Program-made: the position numbers and the translations under genes
The notes under the pieces: model-generated
The model's database searches: none
Seen by the model: only the letters and a program-made list of their open reading frames with translations
What the model was told of the DNA's origin: nothing
Shown here: piece by piece, positions 33,692-45,185 of the stretch
How positions within the stretch are numbered: the stretch's first letter is position 1
Layout: every line of letters starts with the position of its first letter
Assembly: GCA_009363875.1 (NCBI GenBank)
Contig: CM018682.1
Coordinates: 58,426,031-58,490,030 of the forward strand
Source: Mikania micrantha
Lineage: Eukaryota; Streptophyta; Magnoliopsida; Asterales; Asteraceae
DNA length: 64,000 bases
Direction of reading: 5' to 3'

Positions 33692-36600
33692 ATGGATGAT
33701 GTCTTTGTATTTGAGTCGAAGAGCGATGTCGTCTTTGAAGGTATGCATTAGCTCTTTTGCTGTACTTCTCCATTGATTGTCGTAAAGAAAAAAAAGAAGG
33801 TTCTTGCAAGATCGGACACTTGATTTTGATGAATCAACTTCTCAAACCTCGTGATTCCATTCGATTTCTAGGGTTTTTTAGATCGGTTTTGTAATATTCA
33901 AGGACCAGTTACTGATTCTCAGTACCAATTAGGGTTCATTTCTAAATCTAGATTTGAACATGCCACACCATTAACCCTTTTACAAATTTGTATCAGTTCA
34001 TCAAAATATTACGAATATACAATTATTCAAAAGCAAGATTTCTTAATCTACATGGTTATATTGGATCCCAAATTTTGGTGCGTGTCCACTATTCTGCTGA
34101 AATTCAGATTAATTGTTTGTTAGATTGATATTTAAGATGCATATTAAGAAAAGATCAACATTGTTTGTACTTTGTAGTTAAGCTCATATTATACATTGAA
34201 ACATTGCTCAAAAGTTGCAGAGAATTTAGGGTTTGTTACTTTGTTTCTGATAGATATATTTTATATATAGAGATTATTGTAATTTAATTATTCTAGGAAC
34301 TAGATATACATTCCTTCTATACAGAAGACAATATAGGATCTGTAACAATATAAATGGATGGATGAATGGAAGGGAAATTCATTGAGAAAAATATTCTGTC
34401 AGTTTCTGTGTTTTATTTTGAAATTTAACATTGTGATATATAAGTCATAGATCAGTCTTGATGTTTATAATGTTAAGATAGTTAGAGACTGGAAGGTTTT
34501 ATACACATTTTTGAAACTTGATGGAAACCAGATAAGCCCAAAGTTGATAAAAAGGCAAAGAATTCTATAGCAACTTCTGGGAGGAAAATGCTTGCTGACA
34601 TAAGCAACAAGCCGAGGAGGATACCTAGTATTTTGACTCAAGATAATAAGTCCTGGCCAAATTCATCTAATGTGGAAGAATATATAGTGCAGCTCCAAAA
34701 GGTACCCTATTTTTGCATGTAACATGCTAACAACATGAAATTGTTACAAGTAACAATCATATTGTGCTATATCTCATGTTTATCTTGTATTTACATTGTT
34801 CATATTGATTGATGTATTTTAGGAAAATGCAGCACTCATGAAGCTCATAGCAGATAAGAAGTATCCTTTTGATAATTTGTTTTTTTTAAGTTTATACAGT
34901 TATTTACATTTCCAAAATAAATCTCATTACTTGACCATGGATATACTATTTTCCTTGATATTTTTCACAGTAGAATTATTGATATAAGTGGAGCTGAGTT
35001 ACACAAACTAAGGATCACTTTGCAGATGATGCGGCAGCAGAATTTGCATCTTGCTCAGTCAAATACTCAAATGCTATCGGTTTGTTTGCTCATCATAATA
35101 TGTTTGATTTGCTTATAACATCTCGTGGTATAAACATTGACATTGCTCTTTAATTTTTTAGGAGTTAAATTCTGGCAAGGATAGAGTAAGTTGTTCATGC
35201 AGTTTTCTGTACCTGTCTATTTTTGGTTATATTGACAATTTTTTGTTGTATCACGGTTTACTTTAGCTAAAAGATCTGCAACATGAGCTTGGATGCAAAA
35301 ATGGTTTGCTTATAGCTAAAACTTTGGAGTTAGAGGTTAGCATGTTGCTCTTCATTTAGCAGGATTGGTATATCGTTTGTTCACATTCATGAACTCTGCT
35401 ATATCAGGGAAAAAGGAAAACCAAAACATCTGAAACAAATGAAAATAAGGTTAGCATTTGAATCTCTTGATTAGTTAATGATATGTATTTTATTGAAAAA
35501 TTGTCTTCCTAACTTAAAGTAGATAAATATATATAATTAAATATTTTAACTGGCAGAAGCCGAAAGTATCTGAGCAAGAAGAGATTGGAGTCCATACGGT
35601 AGCAGAAAGAGACAAAGACCAACATCACAATACTATTGGAAGGCAGAAATCCAAAAGTTAGTCTCATTTGTTGTGGTTTGGTTTCATTCTTAGTATTACC
35701 CTCAAGCGAGAGGGTTGTCACTTCTGACTGGATGAGGCATGCTTGAGGAGTGAGTCAAAATTTATTGAGACACACATATGAGTACCTCTTGTACACAGGC
35801 AGATTTTTTGCATGAAGAGGTTGTGCATATAGCATTTTAGGTTGTACATAGAGGTTATATGTATTTTAAATCATATATAAAGGGTACAATACATATTAGA
35901 ACTTAGAAGGACGAAATAGTAATTTGCTTAAATATCTTAAAATTAAGAGTTTTACAACTCTTATAGCACATGATACAACTTTTTAAATCTAACCTAAATG
36001 TTTTTTTTTCCTTTTTTGCTTTGTCCCATGTTGGTAGCCTTTAAGATGAAATAGAGTAATTATAAAAGAAAAAACTCATCAAAACAAATAAATTTTAATT
36101 TTAAGAGTTAAAGTCAATTTTAATTAACTACTAAATTAAAAAAATTGCTTTTGTTATGATTATGACTCAAAAGAACCATACAAACCGTTAAAATCACCCA
36201 ACTTAAGTATTATGTTTCCCGCTGTAATGTGCGGGTACTACACTAATGATATATAAAGAGTATTTATATCTAAATTCTAGGTATAAACAAACAAACTTAC
36301 CAAGTATATTCGTATATTCCTACTTTTCAGTAAGGTCTGGGAGAAATGATGAAAACAAACATTATCCCTATCCTAGTTGGGATAGAGAGGCTGCTTAGAA
36401 AGAGTCCCCGGCTCAAAAGTTATGTATTGCAAAAATTCTGTATCATTAATAGATAAATAACTCATTACGTTAAGTGTCACAGTTCTAGCTTCTCAAGAAT
36501 CTTTCCTGCTTCTTTTAAATACCAATGTTTCATTCTACAACTACCTATTAACCACTCTTGATTTTAGGTTTAGGACCTTGTGTTAAAAAGGTTCAGGAGA

Positions 36601-37321
36601 AGGGCGCGTGTGACAATGGGAGGTTTGTGGACACTTGTTATTTTGAAGAGTTATTTGCATGGTTTTCAGAACCGTACCAGACTGGGAACGGTGGGTCGGC
36701 CGGCCCAAAATTGACATGTGAACCGCTTTAAACTAACCGGCCGGTTGAGCCGGTTCACCGTTCGGACCGAATTTCAGTTTTTTTTCTTCAAGTAAAATCC
36801 AAAGAATAAAACATTAAAACCAAATCCTATATTTTTTTAACATAATTATGCTTGTTTAAGCATTAATTATGTTTGACTAAATGTGTTTATAATTCTATAT
36901 ATATTTTGTAATATTATATATATATATATATTATTATGTCGTCCGGTTCTTGAATCCTGTCTGACCAGTGACCAGTAACACGTCTGGTCGAGTTATGAAA
37001 TCATTGGTTTTTTGTATTAAAATAAAACTGCAAATTCACTTAAGCAAGCATTTTTCTTTCTATAATGTTTTGTTGTACAGGCCGCAAGCTAGAAGGCAAT
37101 CTGCTAGGTTTAAACATGATGAACCAAAACCTGCAGGAGTATTTTCTTGTACGGATGAGATGAATGAAAAAATGCAAGAGGATGTGGTTTTTTCATTACC
37201 AAATAAAGCATGTGAAGAAAGTAGAAGATCATCTATTTCAAGGCCATCTCGTGATGCAGCTAAGAAGGTTCAATCTTATAAGGAAATTAGCCTCAATGTA
37301 AAAATGCGCAGACCTGAGTAA
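33692..37321 (+). CDS. SGO1-like: Shugoshin-like protein, ten exons, 298 residues
   Basis: Exons by GT-AG and phase: 33692-33740, 34532-34701, 34823-34860, 34971-35079, 35162-35185, 35267-35335, 35408-35449, 35557-35656, 36568-36622, 37081-37321; all phases join. Near the N-terminus is KMLADISN, typical of plant shugoshins. Residues ~62-153 form a coiled coil, the expected PP2A-binding and dimerisation region. The C-terminus has the basic SGO motif, SRPSRDAAKKVQSYKE, ending KMRR. The family protects centromeric cohesin (REC8/SCC1) from separase by recruiting PP2A to the nucleus and pericentromere, mainly in meiosis. At 298 residues it is shorter than Arabidopsis SGO1 or SGO2; the middle region is reduced. 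Exon 5 is a 24-nt microexon. The exon 2 acceptor is pyrimidine-poor and is the least certain junction. Confidence 0.85.
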
Positions 37322-38218
37322 GTGTTGTCGGAACTATTTGGTTTAATTTGTTTTTTGGTAGAAGATTCTTTAGTTGGGTGGTATCGAATATCGATGACTG
37401 GGAGGTGGTGTGGGGTAATTTTTTTTTTTTTTTTGAAGGGGAAGTGTTCCTAGTTTTCTGAGAATCTGTATGTTGTATTAGACATGATATACTGCTAGCT
37501 TCGTGATTCATATTAGGTTGGTATAGTTAGATTGTAAGTTGTATGTGGATCACTCATTTTGCATCTAACCTGCCTTTTTATATATCAGCATATGTTATTT
37601 TGGGGTGTGATTTGACGTGACACTAACTTAAACGTGTAATTTGTAAGTTTGGGTTTAGCGTAAATGGGTTTGGATTGAACCAGCGAACAAATTTATATAA
37701 ACGGGTTGGGTTTGGGTGATTGGGTCTGTCTTTCGAGTTCATGAGTTATCCTGATTTTTTTTGAGACATTGTCACTGATTGAATGATTTCATGTCAAAAT
37801 ATTAGGAAGTTGAAAGGGAAATGAGCACTAGTTTTGTTAGTCTCAACACAATTGTTTTGTAAACATTTGCTATATTCTATTTTTTTCTATGAAATTATTT
37901 TTTAATGTCTTATAAAACTCATGTTTAAGTGGGTCATGTGCATGTGCCATGTGGTGGTTGTATGTAGGAGACTAGGAGATATGGGTCTTTATAAAGTTGG
38001 AATTTGGCATAGGCTGTTAAACAAGCGTTTAGGAGGTCAAACAGGTGTATACGGGCTTATTTAGTTGGGCTGGATAATATTTTAATTTTTAATCTTTAAA
38101 CTCAAGTACTCAACGTCTTTGGTCATATTTATTCATTTGAGATTCTCTAATTTGTTCTAATACACGTACTGACGTACCTATTGTTCTGTCATTATCATTT
38201 TTAGATTTATTTACTTCA
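37322..38218. other. Downstream flank of the shugoshin gene
   Basis: 3' flanking sequence, AT-rich, with a T16 run at about 37421-37436 and GGGTTTGG-type repeats near 37650-37720. No gene was recognised. No single polyadenylation signal stands out. Confidence 0.5.
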
Positions 38219-38950
38219 ACTAGGTTATTAACCCGTGTATTACACGGATTAATTATAAAATATTAAATAGTTAGTAATAAAAACTTAAGAATTATAAAAC
38301 AGTATTTTGGTATAGAATGATCAAAGTAAGTATAGACAAATATTTTATATAATAGACTAACAATTAAAAACTCTAATAACTAAATACTTATTATCTGGTC
38401 TTCTTAGTTTGTTACAGCTAATATTTTTAAACTATTACGTTGAAAACTTCATATAGTTTTTATGTCAAAGTATAGTTTTCCATATCTTTTCTTTAAAACT
38501 TTTGGTTTTTAAAAAAATCATTTTTAAATATTTTGTTTAAAAAAAATATCAATTGTTTATAAAAATCATATTGTTGAAAAACTTAGTTTTATAGTTAATT
38601 TCATTTTAAAAAGATCATCTTTTTAAGAAAACTTTTTTTTTACAAAATTGTTAATTTCCTAAAAATAACGATTTTAAAAATTTCTTATTTATAAGAAAAT
38701 TCTAATTTTTAGAAAAAAGTACATATTTTTTAATAAAAGTTAAATTTTAATATATTTAAAACTATTTTAATTCTTAATATGAAAAAAGTAAATAATATGG
38801 TTAATATTATAATTATTTAATAGAAGATATGATATAATTATTTATTAAAAAAGAGAATTAAATGAAATAATAATAAGATGACATGTGACATTAACATTAT
38901 AAAAACATGACAAATGGCAAAAATGATTTTTGTTTATTATAGTAGTAAGA
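38219..38950. mobile_element. Possible non-autonomous element with CCCGTGTATTACACGG end
   Basis: CTAGGTTATTAACCCGTGTATTACACGG at 38221 is a terminus type I recognise from dispersed, very AT-rich non-coding elements in plants. A similar CCCGCTGTAATGTGCGGG block sits in shugoshin intron 8 (about 36219). The following 700 bp are extremely AT-rich. The other end near 38940 is not convincingly complementary. Class is undetermined. Confidence 0.3.
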
Positions 38951-39714
38951 TTTGAAAAACTCATACTTAACTGATGATCTATTTTGTTTCATTATTGGTC
39001 AGTGGTCACTTTCATAATGTGTTCTATCACACAACATGATGCATCTAACATAGATATGCACAAACCGGTTAACTGATTGAAAATCGGTTTTGAAATAACC
39101 GAACTAATCTTGAAATAACATAATCAATTAACAAGTCATGGTGTAACAAGTCATGATTTGTCATCATTATCGTACTCAGTATATTTTAAAATACGCAAAA
39201 TAAGGTAGATTCTGACTGAAAATGGTAAGATGTAGATAGTCTTACTTATACTTCGTAAAAAGAGAGAGACTGTATCCAATAACAACTCTACTCATGATGA
39301 GTGATTAACCGATCAACCTAATGTTTTTAATATTATTTTCACAAAAATTTAGTAAAATAATATTAAAATTAGTGCAATTTTACTTTTCTTATTTCAGAAT
39401 TTACACATATATACATTATATGGTTGCACTTACAAATGGGGTCCTCATGGTGTAACATGTGTTTCACAAATCCAATATTTAGTAAGTTTATGCCATGCAT
39501 TTATAAAATGTATTTGTTTTTTAATCTAAAAAGTAGGAAAAGATCCCACCGTCTTCATGAGTGTACCCAAATTCATTTCATAAGTGGGAAGTCTATCCGA
39601 AAGCAATTTTTTAAAAGGTTAAATTAAAGGTAATTTCTACATATATTTCAATTTTCACATATCTTACTAATGTTACTTATTAGTAAGATTCACTTATATT
39701 TGTTATAACATTGT

Positions 39715-39718
<4 letters not shown>
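38951..39718. other. AT-rich intergenic DNA
   Basis: No gene or repeat family recognised. The short open frame at 39424-39627 has no recognisable content. Confidence 0.4.

Positions 39719-39747
<29 letters not shown>
39719..39747. repeat. (TA)n microsatellite
   Basis: A pure TA run of about 29 bp at the proposed left edge of the MULE-like relic. Confidence 0.95.
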
Positions 39748-39751
<4 letters not shown>

Positions 39752-41748
39752 AAAGATAATTTGAAAATCCTTTCTCAATGAGGAAACTGTAAAAACTCAT
39801 TTTCAGCCATAAATTTAATAGATGAGTGGCTGAAATTAAAAAAGGTTTTTTGACTTTTTTTAATGTTTCATTAAATATGAAAAAGGTACATAAAGGGTAA
39901 AGTGGTAAATTACATATTTGTACTTTACCCAAAAAAGACATCTCTTTCAAGCCAAAAGGACGTTCTCTTTCCCCAGCCACACCTCGTTTCCGTCAAAAGG
40001 TACAGAAGGTACAAAAGGTATAATCATGATATGTCACATCGGTTAAAATATTTTAAAAATTCCTTGAAACTGATTCTTCAAATGTAACATATACGTAACA
40101 TAAGTGTAACTACGACGCATGTCATACATTTCGAACACATTTAAAAAACTTCTACTAACAAAATCAAAAGACAACTTCTATGAAATCATAACAAAAGAAC
40201 AAACACCCTAGATGTTTTTTTAAAGCACATTTAACATTAATAAAAAACAAAAAGCGCCTGATATTCCCTACTTTTCGACATTCACGTTAGCGGAATCGAA
40301 ACCCTTTGTCTTGCAATTACATGAATCATGCCCAATAACCTAATTATAACATGTACGACAAGTCCTATGTGTAAATCATATGCAAATCATATTTAATATA
40401 GTTGTTCCCAGTAAAAGCTATATAAGTTATATGTAAACCTTGTGTAACGAACGTAATTTATCCGTAAAACATATGTAATATAGCTGTTCCTAGTAAAACA
40501 AAGATTGTTTTTAATATGTAACATCTTTGTAACATAGGTGCATTAACTGTGTAACAATTTCTTAACCTAAAAAACACCTGTAACATCATTGTCTTTGTAA
40601 TGATGTGTTACCGAATAAACAACATTCTCATTGACAAGATCAATGTGAAGACATAACAAAACAACTTTCCTTCTAAGATATTGTAGGACATATATGATTG
40701 AGTGTCATATGATGAATAAGTTGTTTAATGGAGAATAATAACTTGCGACCTGCTTTGATGAAGTCACGATTATAGGGCTCAACAAAAGGATGTTTTTGGC
40801 ACTCAAAAACTTCTATATAACAAAACTAGATGTAGCTTCTGGTACTTGAACAGATATATAGGTTTTGTAGTCACTAACTTGAAAAGAACTTTTGCTGGCA
40901 TACATTGAAGATTTACCTAACGTATCAAATTTACGCTTACTCCGAGGTCTACCAGCTTTGTATCAAATTTCGTCAGCAGTCCCACTATAAAAATTAATTT
41001 GTAATGTATGTAACTTAGTTGTAATATGTAAAACATATTTAAGTTGTTAATATGTAAAAATATAACTATTTTGTAATTTATAACGTGTGTTACGATAAAT
41101 GAAGCAAACAAACTAAGTTGTTAAAATGTGAAACATTAATTTGCAATGCATGTAACACAGTTGTATTATGAAAAACAACAGTCTTGTTTGGTAAGACAGA
41201 ATTTGACAAAGAAAAGAGAGTGCTCGCCCTGACCAAGAAAGACCGTAATTCCATAGATAACTGCTCCTCCCCTTCTCATATGTAATATATTGTTTTTAGT
41301 AAAAGTTATCTAAGCTGTTATATGTAACACCTTGTGTAACGAACTTAATTTATCCGTAAAACATATGTAACATAGTTGTTCCAAAAATCATAACGGTCTA
41401 ACACTACAAGAGATAATTAAACAATGTAAAAGTTATGTAACATTCATGTAAAAGTCAGGAACATCACCTAATACTGCGTTTAACAGTCGTTTTGCCCAAA
41501 TCAAAAACCACCAGTGTCCAAATCAACGGCAACCTCTACGCTGTTAAGTCGTCGTGCCAACCGTCCAAATCTTCATAACAGGTTATGTTTTATGATTTAT
41601 TACATATAACATGTAAAACCATGTAAGTTATACGTATAACATATGTAAAGCCATGTGAAGTGACAATAATTGTTATGTAACAACTTGAAAAAACATTACT
41701 AAAACTCGAACATTCCGTATAATTCTTGTACATGCTAAGAACATCCCT

Positions 41749-42060
41749 TCAACAATCATAGGTTGCCCCCACAGTTGGTTTGATATTGCATCCTTGATTC
41801 GGACACCAAACCTTAGTGCCGTTAGGTGTCAAAAACGTGTAACATCCTTCAAAATCTTCTCCTTTTTTAACAGGACAAATGAAAAAAATCAGTAACTTTA
41901 AATAAATATAACATAACAGATACTTAACATACAAGTAAAAACAATGAACAATATTATTACCAGCTACTTTCGTGCTTTGTTGGAGTTCTTCAGCTGTTGA
42001 TACTTCTTTTGAAAGGGGAAGAATCAAATGATCATCAACATCAACAACATCTAATGTGGT
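41749..42060 (-). pseudogene. FAR1/MULE-transposase-like N-terminal fragment with one intron
   Basis: The minus strand reads LPLSKEVSTAEELQQSTKVA, then an apparent ~100-nt intron (CTG|GTAATA to AAAAAG|GAG), then GEDFEGCYTFLTPNGTKVWC and KPTVGATYD, where it stops. NGTK-x-W followed by KP-x-VG-x-x-Y/F is the linker I recognise just before the FAR1 zinc-binding domain in FAR1-related and MULE-derived proteins. The domain itself is missing. Identification is from remembered family pattern, not an alignment. It is most likely the decayed transposase gene of the surrounding element. Confidence 0.45.
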
Positions 42061-42358
42061 TCAACGTCAAAAAAGCTAGTATTATTAGGGTTACATGAAA
42101 AAGCTTTAAAACATGTAAATACATTAGAATGGTTAAACAAACAGGAACGAACAAATGAATCCTAAACTTGGATTGATATTAACCCATTTCAGTTTATAAA
42201 TTCATTAAAATTCCGGTAAAATAAAATGGCACAAGCATGTTAGTTTATAAAGAACACAAATATATCACTGATTTTTAAAATAAATGAATTAATTTATTAA
42301 TAAAAATCCGACTTTTCGAATTAACCTCGTTAACTGAAAATAACGAAATCACAAATAT

Positions 42359-42548
42359 GAGGCCCAAGGAAGGCCCAATAAGGCCAAGGAAGGCCCAATA
42401 AGGCCAAGGTAGGCCCAATAAGGCCAAGGAAGGCCCAATAAGGCCAAGGTAGGCCCAATGAGGCCAAGGTAGGCCCAATGAGACCAAGGTAGGCCCAATG
42501 AGGCCAAGGTAGGCCCAATGAGGCCCAAGGTAGGCCTAATGGTATTTA
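42359..42548 (+). repeat. 20-bp tandem repeat (AGGCCCAATAAGGCCAAGGA)
   Basis: About nine units alternate A/T and G at a few positions. The counterpart in the 3' LTR is 50309-50498. The open frames on the minus strand here are repeat artefacts. Confidence 0.93.
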
Positions 42549-42835
42549 TGAGGCCCAATTGGGTTAACCTAGCCCAATAATATCAAATTCGAATGATGAG
42601 TTTTGTTGATCATGTTCGAACCTAAACATATCAGATTAAGCAACTGTGGGTTGGTATTAACCAAATTAGAAACATGGGTAGACTCGTTTAAAACCATAGG
42701 TCAAAAGCCCCATGATTCTAAGATCGATTTTGGTCTAATTGCGGTCCATTGGGAACCCAAATGGTTCGGTTAATCAAAGGGGAACCCGACCCTTATTGAT
42801 TAAAACCTTTTGAAAGGGTTTCTGTTAATGAAATT

Positions 42836-42905
42836 GGGCATGGATGAGATGGTAAGGAGGGTGTATTTGGAGGTAGAGGTCGCGGGTTCGAACCCGGCCT
42901 TTACT
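42836..42905 (+). other. tRNA-like B-box segment in the 5' LTR of C
   Basis: GGGTTCGAACCCGGC (42888-42902) is a perfect T-arm/B-box, preceded by GGGCATGGATGAGATGGTAA at the spacing of an A-box. A copy lies at about 51867-51935 in the 3' LTR. It matches the better-preserved segment in the solo LTR (18095-18180). Not a tRNA gene: no closed acceptor stem. Confidence 0.45.
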
Positions 42906-44100
42906 GGTTTTTGGAATTTAAACCATTTTTAGTATTTCAACCATAACTCACTCGTTTTAACTCCGATTCGATCCGTTCGAATTGCATTAGAACCAGAATT
43001 CTATCCTGAACACAATTGAATAATAAAATTCATATTTTAGAACGAAAACGTAATCGCGTACAATTACGTTTATTTAAATAAAATCATATAAGATTTTATT
43101 TAAACGATTTCAAAGTCACGCGTATTCACGTATGCACATTTCTAACACTCTAGTATACGTGTGTTGACACGTATGTGATTTCAAGCACAAAACGATATTC
43201 CGAATAACACTAGGTTATTGTTAAAACACAGGTTCTTCGTAAGAGGACTTTCTACACGAGTTTAAGTGTGTTGATCATTCTGCAATAATCAAAGGTGCGT
43301 ACACGGCCCCTTTCTTATTTTAAACTGTTTTGGGGGAGAAAACATGTGCAACAAACATTTTAGATACATATCACTTGCATGAGTTAGCTGTTTACATTAT
43401 GTGACAACATAGCATTTAAAAGTCCTTACACTTCGAACCGTTTAGTTTGCCGTAGCGCAAAGCGTGGTAGTTGGAAATAGATCTATTAGGTTTGACAAAC
43501 CTCACTTGGTAGATGGGATCTACGCAGGTGTTTGACTGACCAAACAATCATTTACTAATGTTTGTGCTAGACAATAGTGGCAAGGCAAAACATGCGATAG
43601 CATGCACTAGTCAGCTTCGGTGTCGACCACTTATGTAAATAGTATATATGACTAGCTATCATGACTATGCAATGTGTGAATATGTTATCTGCAAACTTGA
43701 TATTCAAACTGTTGTTTTAAACATTGTGAATGCTTAAACCTGTGTTATGCACCAACCTTTGTGTTGACTTGATTTACATGTTTTCTCAGGACGCTAAAGT
43801 ACACAAGAAAGCAGGCATGGACTAGGAGATCGAGTCGCATGCATGTCTTTACATTTTATTTATTTGGATTTGAACATTTGACAACTTTGCATTGTAACTT
43901 ACAGTTTACAACCATTACGTTTATTATTGTTTTAAGACGCTTCCGCAAACTTTGAAAACTTTGATGTTACAGTTTTAGACCAAAGTATGTTTTGAAAATT
44001 CATATAGAGGTCTTCGTTATGTCTAATGATCTGAGATCCTGGTTTGTCACGTTCCCAAACGGTATGATTTCGTTAGTTGAAAATTGGGGGTGTGACAGAT

Positions 44101-44112
44101 TGGTATCAGAGA
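44101..44112 (+). other. Primer-binding site of element C
   Basis: TGGTATCAGAGA lies three bases after the LTR end and matches 11 of 12 bases of the usual initiator-tRNA site. Confidence 0.85.
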
Positions 44113-44275
44113 CATTGGTTATAGCGAACTAGGTTTGCATTTGTAGACTTAGACTATAACTGTTAGACATTAGACACGCATGTTTACACATATCACTTAG
44201 AAATTACATATGGCATTATGTAATAAGCTTGCTTACACATTCCATGGCACTACACTTACATACGGTATTATGTAA

Positions 44276-44944
44276 CAGGCATGGCATCTTCATCATATAT
44301 ATAAGGATGAGGAGCCAGTAGTTCCAGCACCACCATCATCACCAGCACCAGCACCACCTATCCCATCTCCTCCACCATCTGAGAGAGATGATTCAGACCC
44401 GGAGGAGGATCCGGAGGAGGAGGATCCGGAGGAGGATCCAGATAAGGACCCGGAGGAGGATCCAGATAAGGACCCGGAGGAGGATCCGGATGAGGACCCG
44501 GATGAGGATCCGGAGGAGGAGCCAGCAGAGGGTACTCAGGAGATTCCTGCTGAGGGACCTTCTACTCATCCACCACCTGCATTAGATATTTCGGAGCCTA
44601 AGAGGCAACGGACTGATTCTGAGGAGATTGCCAAACTGCGTGAGGACTTGTACTGGGCGAATGACAGAATTGAGTATAATGTTCGGGAACTCTGGGATGC
44701 TAATGAAAGACAAGATAACCTTGCTCACCTGGTTAATGAGATGCGAGATGAGATCATCCATTTGATTGATCGTCTTCAAGCTTCTGAGGACCGAGCTGAG
44801 ATTCTGGAAGGCAGACTTGAAGCCTTGGAAGACTTGGTGGTCTCGGATAATGAGGAGGAGGATGAAGAGAATGAAGAGGAGGAAGGGGAAGAACCAGCAC
44901 CAGTTGTTGATTCTGATCCTGAATCCACTGTTGAGGATGATTGA
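44276..44944 (+). other. Open leader frame encoding an acidic, coiled-coil-like polypeptide without an initial ATG
   Basis: A 222-codon frame is open from just after TAA (44273) to TGA (44942-44944), upstream of gag. It encodes a Pro-rich start, an Asp-Pro-Glu-Glu repeat (44390-44520), KRQR, a leucine-heptad-like helix (IAKLREDLYW..., about 44625-44830) and an acidic tail. No ATG lies near its 5' end; the first in-frame ATG is inside the helix (about 44738). It may be a leader ORF decayed at the start, one reached by splicing, or non-coding repeat. The regular codon structure suggests past coding. Confidence 0.4.
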
Positions 44945-45185
44945 TTTTCTTTATTTTGTTTAAACTTATTAGGGGCGGGTTGTGTCCCTAAATTAGAAGT
45001 TTGAAAACTTATGTTTGATTTTGAAAGTATTATACTCAAAACTGATTTCTATCTATTGAAAAACTATTATTATTGATAACGGTTATGTTGATTTCTACAT
45101 TACATGTTTGATGTTTGTTGTATTGTTTACACGTTTCACATTGGACTTTGATAACGCTCTAACACTTCTTTTAACTAGGAAGATA

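Larger units (their letters stand above)
42305..44097 (+). repeat. 5' LTR of element C (truncated, 1.79 kb)
   Basis: Starts at AATCCGAC directly after host sequence TTAATAAA, lacking TGTGAC. Ends GGGGGTGTGACA. Relative to the 3' LTR, the segment between CCCAATAAT (about 42590) and ATCAAATTCG is deleted, corresponding to 50530-51614. The 20-bp tandem repeat, the tRNA-like box and the 3' portion remain. Confidence 0.92.

Noticed and set aside
36330..36420. An extra shugoshin exon in intron 8
   Set aside because: A frame is briefly open after CAG but no donor keeps the phase, and the flanking exons already join perfectly.
41401..41412. CACTACAAGAG as a CACTA-element end
   Set aside because: Single occurrence without subterminal repeats or a partner; probably chance within the MULE-like relic.
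42876..42905. A tRNA gene suggested by GGGTTCGAACCCGGC
   Set aside because: B-box is perfect, but no acceptor stem or anticodon arm closes around it; treated as a tRNA-like segment of the LTR.
44388..44585. Arg/Ile-rich frame opposite the acidic leader frame
   Set aside because: It is the shifted reading of the GAGGAGGATCCGG repeat; the acidic frame is longer and more protein-like.
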